NCBI RefSeq assembly: GCF_021049305.1
Contig: NZ_CP088081.1
Span: forward strand, 3,534,001 to 3,598,000
DNA length: 64,000 nt
Source: Ideonella dechloratans
GTDB lineage: Bacteria > Pseudomonadota > Gammaproteobacteria > Burkholderiales > Burkholderiaceae_C
Direction of reading: 5' to 3'
In this document: positions 27,514 to 39,682 of the stretch, in pieces
Position numbering within the stretch: the first letter of the stretch is position 1
Layout of the letters: every line of letters begins with the position of its first letter
Program-made: the position numbers and the translations under genes
Notes under the pieces: generated by a model
Told to the model about the DNA's origin: nothing
What the model saw: the letters and a program-made list of their open reading frames with translations, nothing else
Databases searched by the model: none

Positions 27514-29451
27514 ATGGCCCGGCAGTACCCCCTTCCCCCCCAACCGGCGGACCCACCCGCCGCCCCAGCGCCGCCCGGGCCACCGTCGCGCTCGCTCTGG
27601 CGCCTGCGCCTGTGGCGCAAGCAGGTGCGCGCCTTCGCGCTGCTGGCGGTGCTCAGCATCCTGCTGTTCGGCGGCATGGAGGTGCTCTTCAGCTACCGCG
27701 AGGCCATCCGCAACCTGAGCCTGAACCAGGGCCTGCTGGCGCGCGAGGTCAGCGGCGCCCTGCAGGCCGAGCTGGGCTCCATCGAGCGCCATGTGCGCGC
27801 CACGGCCAGCCTGCCCTGGGAGCTGCCCGGCTGGCTGGACGACGGCGATCGCCGCAGCGAGTTCCAGCGCATCCTGAAGCTGGAGCCGGCGGTGCAGGAG
27901 CTGACGCACTACGACCCCCAGGGCCGGGTGATGGTGCATGTGTCGCGCAATGCGCTGTCCGAGGTGCCGGGCACCGAGCCGGCCGAATTCACGCCCGCCA
28001 GCCGCCTGCGCTGGCCCAACGGCCTGCCACCCGAGCAGGGCAGCATCGAGTACGCCGACGGCTACGAACCCCAGCTGCTGCTGGTGACGCCCGACCCGCG
28101 CATGGGCGCGGGGGTGACGGTGGCGCGCGTGAACCTGCGCACGGTGGCCCGCCACCTGGCCCCGGTGCTGCACAACCCGACGCTGGAGGCCTACGCGGTG
28201 GACAGCCGCGGGGTGGTGGTGCTGCATGCCGACACCACGCTGATGCTGGCCCAGCGAACGGCGCCCCAGCCCACCGGCCCCGCCCCCACGCCAAGCGCCG
28301 AGGCCACCCCATCGAGCGACGGCCCGTCGGGCCGCGATGCCAGCGCCCGGCCCGGGCTGGACGGTCAGCCCGTGCTGGCCAGCCGCTTTGCCTTGCCCGC
28401 CCTGGGCTGGCAGCTGGTGATTGAGCAGCCGCGCAACCTGGCCCTGGCGCCGGTGTACAGCACGCTGCTGCGCACCGGCGTGGTGATCCTGCTGGCGGTG
28501 GCCGGCGCCATCGTGGCGGCCATGGTGGTGGTCGGACGGGTCAGCCAGCCCATCCGCGAACTGCACCAGGGGGCCCAGGCCCTGTCCGAGGGCCAGCTGG
28601 GCACCCGCATCACCCTTCACAGCAACGACGAGCTGGAGGACCTGGCCGCCCAGTTCAACGTGATGGCCGCGAATCTGCAGGAGCTCTACCGCGACATGTC
28701 CGGCAAGATCGCCGAACGCACCCGCGACCTGGAACTGGCCAACCGGCACAAGTCCGAGTTCCTGACCAACATGTCGCACGAACTGCGCACGCCGCTGAAC
28801 TCCATCATCGGTTTCTCCGACGTGCTGCGCGAGGAGATGTTCGGCCCCCTCAACGAGCGCCAGCGCGAGTACGCGCACGACATCCACGCCTCCGGCGAAC
28901 ACCTGCTGTCGCTCATCAACGACGTGCTGGACCTGTCCAAGATCGAGGCCGGCCACATGGAGCTGAACCTGTCCCAGGTGGAGGTGGCCGAGCTGGTGCA
29001 CCACACCGCCGCGATGATGCGAGAGCGCTGCACCCGTGGCGGGCTGACGCTCAAGCTCATGCTGGAGGAGGCCCCGGACACCTGGGCGGCCGATGCGCGG
29101 CGGGTCAAGCAGATCCTGCTGAACCTGCTGGGCAACGCGGTGAAGTTCACCCCGCAAGGTGGCACCATCACGATTGAGGTCGGCAGCAACGAAGACGAGG
29201 GCCTGTGGATGACGGTGAGCGACACCGGCGTGGGCATCGCGCCGGAGCATCAGGCCATGGTGTTCGAGGAATTCCGACAGGTGGGCGACGACATCCTGCG
29301 CAAGAGCGAGGGCACCGGCCTGGGCCTGCCCCTGGTGCGCCGCCTGGTGCGGCTGCACGGCGGCGACGTGCGCCTGCACAGCGTGGTGGGCGAAGGCACC
29401 ACCTTCCGCTTCAACCTGCCACGCCTGCCCGACGACGAGGAGGGCCGCTGA
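27514..29451 (+). CDS. Membrane sensor histidine kinase with large periplasmic domain
   Basis: 645 aa. A Pro-rich cytoplasmic N-terminus precedes TM1 (about 41-59). A ~260-residue periplasmic region of Cache-like character (YDPQGRVMVHVSRNALSEV) follows, with a low-complexity Pro/Ser/Thr insert near 250-275. TM2 (about 318-340) leads to a HAMP domain. HisKA is NMSHELRTPLNSIIGF with His422, and the HATPase has LLNLLGNAVKFTPQGG, DTGVGIAP and GTGLGLPLVRRL. It lacks its own receiver; two receiver genes follow immediately, at 3-base and overlapping spacing. With the upstream periplasmic binding protein it forms a likely ligand-to-phosphorelay unit. Confidence 0.95.
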   Translation: MARQYPLPPQPADPPAAPAPPGPPSRSLWRLRLWRKQVRAFALLAVLSILLFGGMEVLFSYREAIRNLSLNQGLLAREVSGALQAELGSIERHVRATASLPWELPGWLDDGDRRSEFQRILKLEPAVQELTHYDPQGRVMVHVSRNALSEVPGTEPAEFTPASRLRWPNGLPPEQGSIEYADGYEPQLLLVTPDPRMGAGVTVARVNLRTVARHLAPVLHNPTLEAYAVDSRGVVVLHADTTLMLAQRTAPQPTGPAPTPSAEATPSSDGPSGRDASARPGLDGQPVLASRFALPALGWQLVIEQPRNLALAPVYSTLLRTGVVILLAVAGAIVAAMVVVGRVSQPIRELHQGAQALSEGQLGTRITLHSNDELEDLAAQFNVMAANLQELYRDMSGKIAERTRDLELANRHKSEFLTNMSHELRTPLNSIIGFSDVLREEMFGPLNERQREYAHDIHASGEHLLSLINDVLDLSKIEAGHMELNLSQVEVAELVHHTAAMMRERCTRGGLTLKLMLEEAPDTWAADARRVKQILLNLLGNAVKFTPQGGTITIEVGSNEDEGLWMTVSDTGVGIAPEHQAMVFEEFRQVGDDILRKSEGTGLGLPLVRRLVRLHGGDVRLHSVVGEGTTFRFNLPRLPDDEEGR

Positions 29452-29454
29452 GCC

Positions 29455-29877
29455 ATGAACATCACGCTCCATGTCATCGACGACGACGACCGCAGCCGCA
29501 AGCTGGCCGCCGATGTGCTGGCCTCGCAGGGCTTCACGGTGCACGCTTCGGGCACCGCCGCCCAGGCCCAGGAACAGCTGCTGGCGCGGGGCGCCGACCT
29601 GGTGCTGCTGGACATCCAGCTGCCCGACAGCGACGGCTTTGCGCTGATCGCCTGGATCCATGCCCAGCCCAGCCTGGCCGACGTGCCGGTGGTGGCCCTG
29701 ACCGCCTCGGTGATGCCGGCCTACCGCGGGCGCATCGAGGAGTGCGGCTTTGCCGGCTACATCGCCAAACCGCTGACCTCGGTGCGGCAGTTCGTGCAGA
29801 CGGTGTGCGGCCACCTGCCCGAGGCACTGCAGGCCCAGGTGCCCGCCCACCTCCGCCCCCCGGCCGCCACGCGATGA
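29455..29877 (+). CDS. Stand-alone receiver-domain response regulator
   Basis: 140 aa, a single receiver domain. The acidic pocket is HVIDDDDRSRK, the phospho-acceptor is Asp53 in LVLLDIQLPDSDG, and the switch Thr and Lys are in VVALTASVMP and FAGYIAKPLTS. There is no output domain, so it probably acts as a phosphate shuttle or by protein contact. It starts 3 bases after the kinase gene and its stop overlaps the ATG of the cyclase gene (ATGA), indicating tight co-expression. Confidence 0.93.
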   Translation: MNITLHVIDDDDRSRKLAADVLASQGFTVHASGTAAQAQEQLLARGADLVLLDIQLPDSDGFALIAWIHAQPSLADVPVVALTASVMPAYRGRIEECGFAGYIAKPLTSVRQFVQTVCGHLPEALQAQVPAHLRPPAATR

Positions 29878-30992
29878 ACACGGTGCCGCGCATCCTGGTG
29901 GTGGACGACCAGGAGAAGAACCGCCGCCTGATGGAGGCCTTGCTGGCCTCGCGTGGCTACGAGGTGCTGCTGGCCGAGGGCGGCGAGCAGGGCCTGGCGA
30001 TGGCGCTGGACCGCGGACCGGACCTGATCCTGCTGGACGTGCTGATGCCCGACCTGGACGGCTACAGCGTGTGCACCCGCCTGCGGCGCGAGGCCGGCAT
30101 GCAGGCCGTGCCCATCGTGATGGTGACCTCGCTGGACGCCAAGGAAGACCGCGTGCGCGGGCTGGATGCCGGCGCCGACGACTTCATCACGAAGCCCGTG
30201 GTCAAGGAGGAGCTCTGGGCCCGGGTGCGCTCGCTGCTGCGGGTCAAGGAGCTGTACGACAAGGCCCAGGCGCAGAAGGCCGAACTGGCCGCCTGGTCCC
30301 AAACGCTGGAGTACCGGGTGGCCGAGAAGGTCATGGAGGTGGAGCACCTGTCGCTGCTCAAGCGCTTCTTCTCGCCCGCGCTGGCCGAGCGCCTGGTGGC
30401 CACCGGCAACGGCGAGATCCTGCGCAGCCACCGGCGGGAGATCACGGTGCTGTTCGCCGACCTGCGGGGCTTTTCCGCCTATGCCGAGCGGGTGGACGCC
30501 ATGGCGCTGATGTCGATGCTGCGGGAGTTCCACCGCGCCATGGGCAAGCTGGTCTTCCAGTACGAGGGCACGCTGGAACGCTTCACCGGCGATGGCTTCA
30601 TGGTCTTCTTCAACGACCCCGACCCGCAGGACGACCACAGCCTGCGCGCGGTGAAGCTGGCGCTGGCCATGCGCGAGGCCGCGGGGCCGCTGCAGGCCCG
30701 CTGGCAGGCCCTGGGCGGGCCGGCGGGCCTGGGCATCGGCCTGAGCCGGGGCGAAGCCACCGTGGGGCCCATCGGCTTCGAAGGTCGGCTGGACTATGCG
30801 GCCATCGGCACCGTGACCAACCGGGCGTCACGACTGTGCGCCGCGGCGCTGCCCGGCGAGATCCTGGCCTGCGACACCACGGCGCGGGCCGTGGCGCAGG
30901 ACGTGATGTTCGGCGCCACCCGCTGGCTGGACCTGCGGGGCCTGGGCACCGGTCAGGCAGCCCACCCGGTGCTGGACCTGGTCAGTGCCTGA
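29874..30992 (+). CDS. Response regulator with class III adenylate/guanylate cyclase output
   Basis: 372 aa. A receiver domain (residues 5-120) has phospho-acceptor Asp55 in LILLDVLMPDLDG and Lys in FITKPV. A coiled linker (about 125-165) follows. The class III nucleotidyl cyclase domain has its two metal-binding Asp at 196 (LFADLRGFSAYAER) and 240 (FTGDGFMVFFNDP), 44 residues apart as in active enzymes. The catalytic Asn/Arg region is AIGTVTNRASRLC. It should make cAMP (or cGMP) under control of the kinase just upstream. A Crp/Fnr-family regulator gene lies 12 bases away on the opposite strand, a possible cyclic-nucleotide effector. Confidence 0.94.
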   Translation: MNTVPRILVVDDQEKNRRLMEALLASRGYEVLLAEGGEQGLAMALDRGPDLILLDVLMPDLDGYSVCTRLRREAGMQAVPIVMVTSLDAKEDRVRGLDAGADDFITKPVVKEELWARVRSLLRVKELYDKAQAQKAELAAWSQTLEYRVAEKVMEVEHLSLLKRFFSPALAERLVATGNGEILRSHRREITVLFADLRGFSAYAERVDAMALMSMLREFHRAMGKLVFQYEGTLERFTGDGFMVFFNDPDPQDDHSLRAVKLALAMREAAGPLQARWQALGGPAGLGIGLSRGEATVGPIGFEGRLDYAAIGTVTNRASRLCAAALPGEILACDTTARAVAQDVMFGATRWLDLRGLGTGQAAHPVLDLVSA

Positions 30993-31004
30993 GGCGCGTG
31001 CGCC

Positions 31005-31679
31005 TCACCAGCGGTGGGGCAGCTGACGCATCAGCCGCACGCGCCCGCGCTGCTGGGCGATGTAGCCGCCCTTTTCCAGGTCCTTCATCAGGCGGCTGAC
31101 CATCTCGCGCGAGCAGCCGATGCGGTGGGCGATGTCCTGGTGGGTGAGCAGAATGTCTCCCCCCATCGGATCCCCCTCGGCGCCGAGCAGCAGACGCAGG
31201 CGCCCGTAGACATCATTGAGGGCCAGACGCTTGGCGCTCTGGGTGACCGAGCGGGCCCGCTGGATCACCATGGCCAGCAGCTCGAAGGCGAACTCCGGCT
31301 CTTCGCCAATGAAGCGCAGCAGGGTTTCACGGGCCAGCACCACGCAGGTGCTGGGCTCCAGCGTGGCGACACTGGCCGAACGGGCGCCCCCATCCAGGCT
31401 CATCTCGCCCACGCACTCGCCCGGTCCATAGCTGCCGTAGGTGATCTCGCGCCCCTGGTCATCGGCACCGAAGGCACGCAGCAGCCCCTGGAGGATCACA
31501 TAGAGGGTGTCGCCGTGGTCTCCCTCCTGGATCAGGAGGGTGCCCTTGGCATAGCGACGCAGATCACCTCGCTCGAGCAGCTGCTGGAACAGCGGAGAGA
31601 GACGACGCACGGCCGGATACTCGGCCAACCACCCCGAACCGGGGATGTGTGGATTCAACATGGGCACAGTTGCAACCAT
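31005..31679 (-). CDS. Crp/Fnr-family transcriptional regulator
   Basis: 224 aa from ATG 31679; ATG 31661 is an alternative. The N-terminal cyclic-nucleotide-binding fold is seen in LLIQEGDHGDTLYVILQGLL and YGPGECVGEMSLDGGARSAS; the latter resembles the cNMP phosphate-binding cassette (G-E-x-x...R-S-A), so nucleotide binding is plausible. The C-terminal helix-turn-helix is LTHQDIAHRIGCSREMVSRL. There are no Fnr-type Cys for an iron-sulfur cluster. It converges tail-to-tail on the receiver-cyclase gene, which could supply its ligand. Confidence 0.93.
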   Translation of the reverse strand: MVATVPMLNPHIPGSGWLAEYPAVRRLSPLFQQLLERGDLRRYAKGTLLIQEGDHGDTLYVILQGLLRAFGADDQGREITYGSYGPGECVGEMSLDGGARSASVATLEPSTCVVLARETLLRFIGEEPEFAFELLAMVIQRARSVTQSAKRLALNDVYGRLRLLLGAEGDPMGGDILLTHQDIAHRIGCSREMVSRLMKDLEKGGYIAQQRGRVRLMRQLPHRW

Positions 31680-31691
31680 GCCTCATGTTAG

Positions 31692-31707
31692 CTGGCCAAA
31701 CGGCCAG
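31692..31707. promoter_or_regulatory. Palindrome upstream of the Crp/Fnr-type gene
   Basis: CTGGCC-AAAC-GGCCAG (6-bp arms, 4-base centre) lies in the 77-bp gap between the LuxR-type stop and the Crp/Fnr-type start. It could be an operator, or a weak terminator hairpin for the LuxR-type gene. It has no T-run and does not match the TGTGA-N6-TCACA or TTGAT-N4-ATCAA consensus. Confidence 0.35.
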
Positions 31708-31756
31708 AACGCCAGAGGATGACCCCGCAGAGGACGCTGCGGGGCCACGGACTGTC

Positions 31757-32530
31757 TCAGTTGTGCACGCCGGCCAGCACGCCGAAGAGAGCCCCCATGT
31801 CGCCGAACGCCGCGCGGTGATCGACCGAGGACTGGCGCAGCGTGCCCACCAGCGGCGGCAGCACGGCCACCTGGTGGATCAGGCTGCGGATGCTGTCCGA
31901 GCCGGTCTTGGCGCGGATGTTGGCGATCTGGGTGCGCACCGTGGAGATGGCCACGCCGTTGGCCTGGGCGATGTCCGAGGGACTGGCGCCATCGCACAGG
32001 GCGATCAGCACCTGCTCTTCACCCGGCGACAGCTTGTGGGCGCGGGCAAAGCCCTGCACCGACAGCGCGCCGCAGACCTGGCTCTTGCCCAGCACCAGCA
32101 GGGTGGCGGCAGACGAGGCCTCGCCCGGCAACAGGGGCAGCGGCACCACCGAGACGCCGGCCCGGTGCTCGCCATCGCCCAGCGACAACAGGCGGCGCAG
32201 GCCGCGGCGGCTGGCGCCCTGCAGGGCATCGACCAGGGCGGTCTGGTCCCGCAGGTCGCGGGCCCGCAGCACACGACCGTCCAGCATCAGCGGGTGCTGG
32301 CCTTCCAGTTCCATGCGCGCGGCGTGGTTGACATGCATGACATGACCGTCCTCCCCGATCATCAGCATGCCGTAATCGATCTCGTCCAGGGCCAGGGCCA
32401 TCAGCCGGGCCATCAGCGCGGCACCGGAGCGACGCTCGGGTCCGCGGTAGGACATCGCGCGGGTCAGCGCCGGCCACGGGGCCCGGGGGGTGATCGAAGC
32501 ATTCGACGGGGCGGTGATGGGTTCAAACAC
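31757..32530 (-). CDS. LuxR-family transcriptional regulator with PAS-like sensor
   Basis: 257 aa from a GTG at 32530 that has AGGAG seven bases upstream; the longer frame to 32569 lacks such a site. The middle (about 55-140) resembles a PAS fold (LDEIDYGMLMIGEDGHVMHV followed by N-H-A-A-R). The C-terminal LuxR/GerE helix-turn-helix begins LSPGEEQVLIALCDGASPSD and contains ISTVRTQIANIRAKTG. There is no receiver domain. It is a single gene; the target is unknown. It may be co-transcribed with the Crp/Fnr-type gene. Confidence 0.88.
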   Translation of the reverse strand: MFEPITAPSNASITPRAPWPALTRAMSYRGPERRSGAALMARLMALALDEIDYGMLMIGEDGHVMHVNHAARMELEGQHPLMLDGRVLRARDLRDQTALVDALQGASRRGLRRLLSLGDGEHRAGVSVVPLPLLPGEASSAATLLVLGKSQVCGALSVQGFARAHKLSPGEEQVLIALCDGASPSDIAQANGVAISTVRTQIANIRAKTGSDSIRSLIHQVAVLPPLVGTLRQSSVDHRAAFGDMGALFGVLAGVHN

Positions 32531-32683
32531 GGCAGTTCTCCTGGTGTTGGAGCCGCTGTGTCCATCCACCAGAGGATGTGCTTGACTCCATGGCCTTCAG
32601 CTTAGAGGTCCACGCTGCTAGGCCTGAGTTAAGTTTTCGCACTCGCCAATGTGACGGAATCACCTTTCTTCACAGTCCGGCGA

Positions 32684-33322
32684 TCAAGTCCCCCCCAAAT
32701 AGGGATTGAAACGGCGTTCTCGGCCAAAAGTGCTCTCCGGCCCATGCCCGGGGATGAACACCGTCTCGTCCCCCATGGGCCACAAACGCTGGGTGATGCT
32801 GGCGATCAGGGTGTCGTGGTCGCCGCCCGGAAAGTCCGTCCGGCCGATCGAGCCGGCAAACAGCACATCGCCCACGAAGCAGCGCTGCGCCCCCGCGTGG
32901 TGGAACACCACATGGCCGGGCGTGTGGCCCGGGCAGTGGCGCACGGCCACCTCGGTGTGGCCCAGGGTCACGGTGTCGCCATCCTCCAGCCAGCGGGTGG
33001 GCAGGAAGGGCTCGGCCGCCGGGAAACGGAACATGCGGCTCTGCTCGGGCAACTGCTCGATCCAGAACAGATCGCCCTGGTGCGGGCCGATGATGGGCAG
33101 GTCCAGCCGGCGGGCCATCTCGCCCGTGCCGCCGGCGTGGTCGATGTGGGCATGGGTGAGCCACAGCGCGGTGGGGGTGACGCCCAGGCGCTGCATCTCG
33201 GCGATCAGCCGGTCCACCTCGCCACCCGGGTCGATCACGGCCGCCTGCATCGTCTCGTCGCACCAGACGATGGAGCAGTTCTGCTGGAAGGGGGTCACGG
33301 GGACGGTGAGGTAGCGCAACAT
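32684..33322 (-). CDS. MBL-fold metallo-hydrolase (YcbL/glyoxalase II-like)
   Basis: 212 aa. The zinc-binding motif THAHIDHAGG is followed by the other ligands HCPGHTPGH, GDVLFAGSIGRTDFPGG and the terminal IPGHGPESTFGRE; this spacing is typical of YcbL/GloB-like thioesterases that hydrolyse S-lactoylglutathione or related thioesters in the cytoplasm. It is divergent from the acyl-CoA ligase gene (119 bp apart). The terminal specificity helix of true glyoxalase II is absent. Confidence 0.93.
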   Translation of the reverse strand: MLRYLTVPVTPFQQNCSIVWCDETMQAAVIDPGGEVDRLIAEMQRLGVTPTALWLTHAHIDHAGGTGEMARRLDLPIIGPHQGDLFWIEQLPEQSRMFRFPAAEPFLPTRWLEDGDTVTLGHTEVAVRHCPGHTPGHVVFHHAGAQRCFVGDVLFAGSIGRTDFPGGDHDTLIASITQRLWPMGDETVFIPGHGPESTFGRERRFNPYLGGT

Positions 33323-33441
33323 GGGCAGGCGTGGAAGTGTCAGCCCGAAGTATCGGGCCAGCCATGCTTCCCGTGGAAACCCGACGCGGGGCCCGCACGG
33401 CGCCCCTTAGCATCCCAGCCATCCCATCACCTCTGCGCACC

Positions 33442-36454
<3,013 letters not shown>

Positions 36455-36461
36455 TCATACC

Positions 36462-37319
36462 GTGCCCGCCAACCTGGACATCGACCTGCTGCGCAGCTGG
36501 TTGGCCGTGGCCGACAGCGGCACGCTCAGCCGCGCCGCCCAGCGGGTGCACCGCACCCAGTCGGCGCTGAGCCTGCAGATGCAGCGGCTCGAGGCGGTGG
36601 TGGGCCAGCCCCTCTTGCTGCGCACCGGCCGCGGCGTTCGCCTGACCGCGGCGGGTGAACGCCTGCGCGAGCACGCCCAGCGCCTGCTGGCCCTGCACGA
36701 CCAGGCCCTGGCCGACCTGGCCGAAGACCCGCTCAGTGGCGTGCTGCGCTTTGGCTGCCCGGACGACTACGCGGTGCGCTTCCTGCCGCCGCTGCTGCGC
36801 GGCTTTGCCCATCGGCATCCCCGCGTGCTGGTGGAGGTGGTGTGTGCCCCCACGCCGCAGCTGCGCCAGGCCCTGGCCCGGCGCGAGCTGGACCTGGCCC
36901 TGGTCTCGGTGGCCGAACCGGCCACGGCCCGGGGCCTGCTGCGCACCGAGCCGCTGGTGTGGGTGGGCGCCCCGGGCGGCGAGGCCCTGCGGGCCGACCC
37001 GCTGCCCCTGGCCCTGTCCGGCCCCGAAACCCAGGACCACCAGGCGGCCCTGGCCGCGCTGGCCGGGGCCGGCCGGCGCCACCGCCTGGCCTATGCCAGC
37101 GGCAGCCTGGCCGGCCTGCTGGCCGTGGTGCGCTCGGGCCAGGCCATCAGCGTGCTGACCCAGACGGCCGTGCCCGAGGACCTGCTGGTGCTGGGCGACG
37201 GTGCGGGCCTGCCGCCGCTGCCCACGCTGGGCATTGTGCTGGCGCACGACCGGCCACGGCCCTCGCCGGTGGCCCAGGCCTTCGAGGCCCTGGTGCAGGA
37301 ACTGCTGCCCGGCGCCTGA
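36462..37319 (+). CDS. dgdR: LysR-family regulator, probable DgdR
   Basis: 285 aa from a GTG at 36462 (VPANLDIDLLRSWLAVADSG). The longer frame to 36348 would run through the divergent promoter into dgdA. The winged helix shows GTLSRAAQRVHRTQSALSLQ, and the effector domain starts near residue 90. Position divergent from dgdA matches DgdR, the LysR repressor of dgdA in Burkholderia. The assignment rests on context and family rather than a diagnostic motif. The shared 36359-36461 region should hold the operator. Confidence 0.8.
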   Translation: MPANLDIDLLRSWLAVADSGTLSRAAQRVHRTQSALSLQMQRLEAVVGQPLLLRTGRGVRLTAAGERLREHAQRLLALHDQALADLAEDPLSGVLRFGCPDDYAVRFLPPLLRGFAHRHPRVLVEVVCAPTPQLRQALARRELDLALVSVAEPATARGLLRTEPLVWVGAPGGEALRADPLPLALSGPETQDHQAALAALAGAGRRHRLAYASGSLAGLLAVVRSGQAISVLTQTAVPEDLLVLGDGAGLPPLPTLGIVLAHDRPRPSPVAQAFEALVQELLPGA

Positions 37320-37344
37320 GGCCCCAGACAGACCGGACGGCGGC

Positions 37345-38268
37345 TCAATCTGCCAGCCACAGCTCCAGGTGGTTGGGCCGCACATTGCCGCATTGGCTGG
37401 GCTTGAGCGGGGTCATGTCCAGCGGGTTCAGCAGCGGCGCCAGCGCCTGCTGAACCTGCTGCAGGGTGTCCTGCGACACCTTGTCCGGACAGTAGCGCAG
37501 CTGGTGGCGCGCCGGCACCGACCGGGTGGGCACCCGCTCGATGCCAGGGGTCAGCACGCCCGCCTGCTGCAGGGCCGCCAGGGCCTGCTGGGCCAGGGGG
37601 CGCCGCTCCTCGCTGCCGATCTGCACATAGACCCGGGCCGGCAGGGTCACGGCCTGGAGTGCCGGCGCCGCCACCCGTGCGGGCGCGGCGGCGGCCGTCA
37701 CGGCCCCACTGGCCCCACTCGCCCCGTTGCCTGCCGCCACCGCCGCGGTGCCGCTGCCCGCATCCAGCAGGCGGGCCACCTGGTCGGCCTGGGCCCGGGC
37801 CTGGGGGCTGGCGTCGGGGGCCGCGCCAAGGGCGACCACCGACTGCAAGGCGGCGGTGATCTGATCCACCGTGCCCTTCTGCACCCCGCTGGCCGCGGCC
37901 ACGCTGTTGAGCAGCACCACCCCCAGCCGGCCCTGGGCCGGCTGGTCGGACACCAGCAGGGGCATGATCTTCATGACCGTGTCCAGCTCCTGCCGCGACT
38001 GCTCGGCGGCCGCCCGGATCTGCTCGGCCTTGGCCCGCTGCTCGAGTTCGCTGTGGTTGATCCAGTTGCCGAACTCCGCGGACAGCCTGACCGCCAGCCC
38101 GGCCACCACGGTGGTCAGCAGCCAGAAGCCCACCTTGCTCTCGAAGAAGGCCGACAGGCGCTCCAACGCGCCGGGGGGCGCCCGGGGCGGCTCCATCTCG
38201 CGGCGCAGCTGGGCGCGGTAGAGCTCCTCGTCGCGCAGGCGCTGGCGTTCGTCCTCGGTCAGGGGCAT
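37345..38268 (-). CDS. Membrane-anchored hypothetical protein
   Basis: 307 aa from ATG 38268. The first 40 residues are charged and helical (TEDERQRLRDEELYRAQLRR), then a transmembrane segment (VGFWLLTTVVAGLAVRLSAE, about 47-66), a coiled-coil-like stretch (LEQRAKAEQIRAAAEQSRQE), an Ala-rich linker (about 165-200), and a C-terminal alpha/beta domain (RVYVQIGSEERRPLAQQALA...CPDKVSQDTLQQVQQAL) resembling domains that sense or bind small ligands or partners. I do not recognise a family. It is separated by 90 bp from the AraC gene on the same strand. Confidence 0.75.
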   Translation of the reverse strand: MPLTEDERQRLRDEELYRAQLRREMEPPRAPPGALERLSAFFESKVGFWLLTTVVAGLAVRLSAEFGNWINHSELEQRAKAEQIRAAAEQSRQELDTVMKIMPLLVSDQPAQGRLGVVLLNSVAAASGVQKGTVDQITAALQSVVALGAAPDASPQARAQADQVARLLDAGSGTAAVAAGNGASGASGAVTAAAAPARVAAPALQAVTLPARVYVQIGSEERRPLAQQALAALQQAGVLTPGIERVPTRSVPARHQLRYCPDKVSQDTLQQVQQALAPLLNPLDMTPLKPSQCGNVRPNHLELWLAD

Positions 38269-38359
38269 GGGGCGGTCCTCCCTGCCCGGAATCTTAGGCA
38301 GGCCCAGGCCCTGGCACTGCCCCCTGGCCAGGGGATGCCGCGCCCGGCAGGGGAAGTGC

Positions 38360-39481
38360 TCAGCCCCGGCGCCGCGCGGCCTGTGGCGGCAGGCCGAACC
38401 AGGCCTTGAAGGCGTGGGTGAAGGAGCTCTGCTCGGCATAGCCCAGCAGAAAGGCGATCTCGGTCAGCGACAGCGCTGGATCGGCCACATAGCGCTGCGC
38501 CAGCTCGCGCCGCACGCCGTCCAGCAAGGCCTGGAAGGGCGTGCCCAGCGCGGCCAGGCGGCGCTGCAGCGTGCGCGGCGACAGGCCCAGGGCCTGCGCC
38601 ACCTCGGCCATGCGGGCGCCGTCCTGGGCCAGGCGCTCGGCGATCTGGCGGCGCACCTGCTCGCCCAGGGGCTCGGCCGGGGGCGACACCCCGGATGGCG
38701 GCAGGCTGTGCAGGCCGTGCAGGCCCGTCTGGCGCGCGCTGAGCAGGGCCTCGGCATGCTGCTGCAGCAGCGGCAGCAAACTCGCATCCGCGCTCGGGAT
38801 GGGCTCGGCCAGCAGGCGGGCGTCGAAGCAGGCCCGGGTGACCGGCGCGCCGAACTGCACCGCCACGCCGAAGAAGTCGTCCAGCCGGGCCCGCGCCGCG
38901 GGCGAGGGCGCCGGGTGCGGGAAGGCCAGGGCCTGCAGCGGCAGCGGCCGCTGGGCCAGCCAGCGCACGAAGACGAAGATGCCGGCCATCACCGATTCGC
39001 AGACCTGCCGCCCCGGCTGGCGCAGCAGCCAGGGACAGTGCCACAGGTAGTGCGCCTGCCCGTCCTCCACCTGCAGCTCGCTGCGGCCCAGGTCATGGGC
39101 CAGGCCCTCGTAGCGCTGGGTCTGGGCCATCGCGGCGCTGAAGTCGGGGCTGCTCAGCACCACATGGCCGTAGGCCACGAAGCTGGCGGTGCGCATGCGC
39201 GCGCCCACCCGCAGGCCGAGGTCCTCGCCCGCCCCCTGGGCGGCGGCGGCCTCCAGCAGGGCCATGTAGTGCAAGGCGGGCAGCGGGTCGGGCAGCGGTG
39301 TCGACAGCGGTGGTTCCAACCGCAGGGCGGCGGGCGCCAACCCGGCTTCGGCCAGTGCGTCCAGCGCCGGCTGGGCATAGGCCAGCGCCACGCGCGCCAG
39401 CCGGGCGGACGGCAGGCCGTGCAGGCGGGCCGCGGCATCGGCGGCCTGGCTGCGGTCGTCGGTGGCGAGTGCGAGGGACAC
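38360..39481 (-). CDS. AraC-family transcriptional regulator (Arabinose_bd-type N-terminal domain)
   Basis: 373 aa with a GTG start at 39481. The N-terminal half (about 20-205) matches the domain found in OruR/ArgR-like and lipid-related AraC regulators, with GARMRTASFVAYGHVVLSSP. The C-terminal AraC helix-turn-helix has MAEVAQALGLSPRTLQRRLA and SLTEIAFLLGYAEQSSFTHA, ending FKAWFGLPPQAARR. It is divergent from the four-gene glycerol/ether-lipid set across 201 bp and is its likely activator. Confidence 0.92.
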   Translation of the reverse strand: MSLALATDDRSQAADAAARLHGLPSARLARVALAYAQPALDALAEAGLAPAALRLEPPLSTPLPDPLPALHYMALLEAAAAQGAGEDLGLRVGARMRTASFVAYGHVVLSSPDFSAAMAQTQRYEGLAHDLGRSELQVEDGQAHYLWHCPWLLRQPGRQVCESVMAGIFVFVRWLAQRPLPLQALAFPHPAPSPAARARLDDFFGVAVQFGAPVTRACFDARLLAEPIPSADASLLPLLQQHAEALLSARQTGLHGLHSLPPSGVSPPAEPLGEQVRRQIAERLAQDGARMAEVAQALGLSPRTLQRRLAALGTPFQALLDGVRRELAQRYVADPALSLTEIAFLLGYAEQSSFTHAFKAWFGLPPQAARRRG

Positions 39482-39682
39482 GGCGGAACGGGCAGAAGTG
39501 GCGCGGCGTTTCTAGCACAGCCCCCGGCGCCGGCCATCGGGGCTTGCGGCAATGCCCGGCCGCGCCCGGCCGTGGCGTGATTTCACAAATGCCGGTGCGG
39601 GGCCTGACGGCCCAGGCCAAGCCAGCCGCCCGCCCGCTGCCTAGCATGCCCGCCAGCCCGAACGACACAGAACGAGGACACG

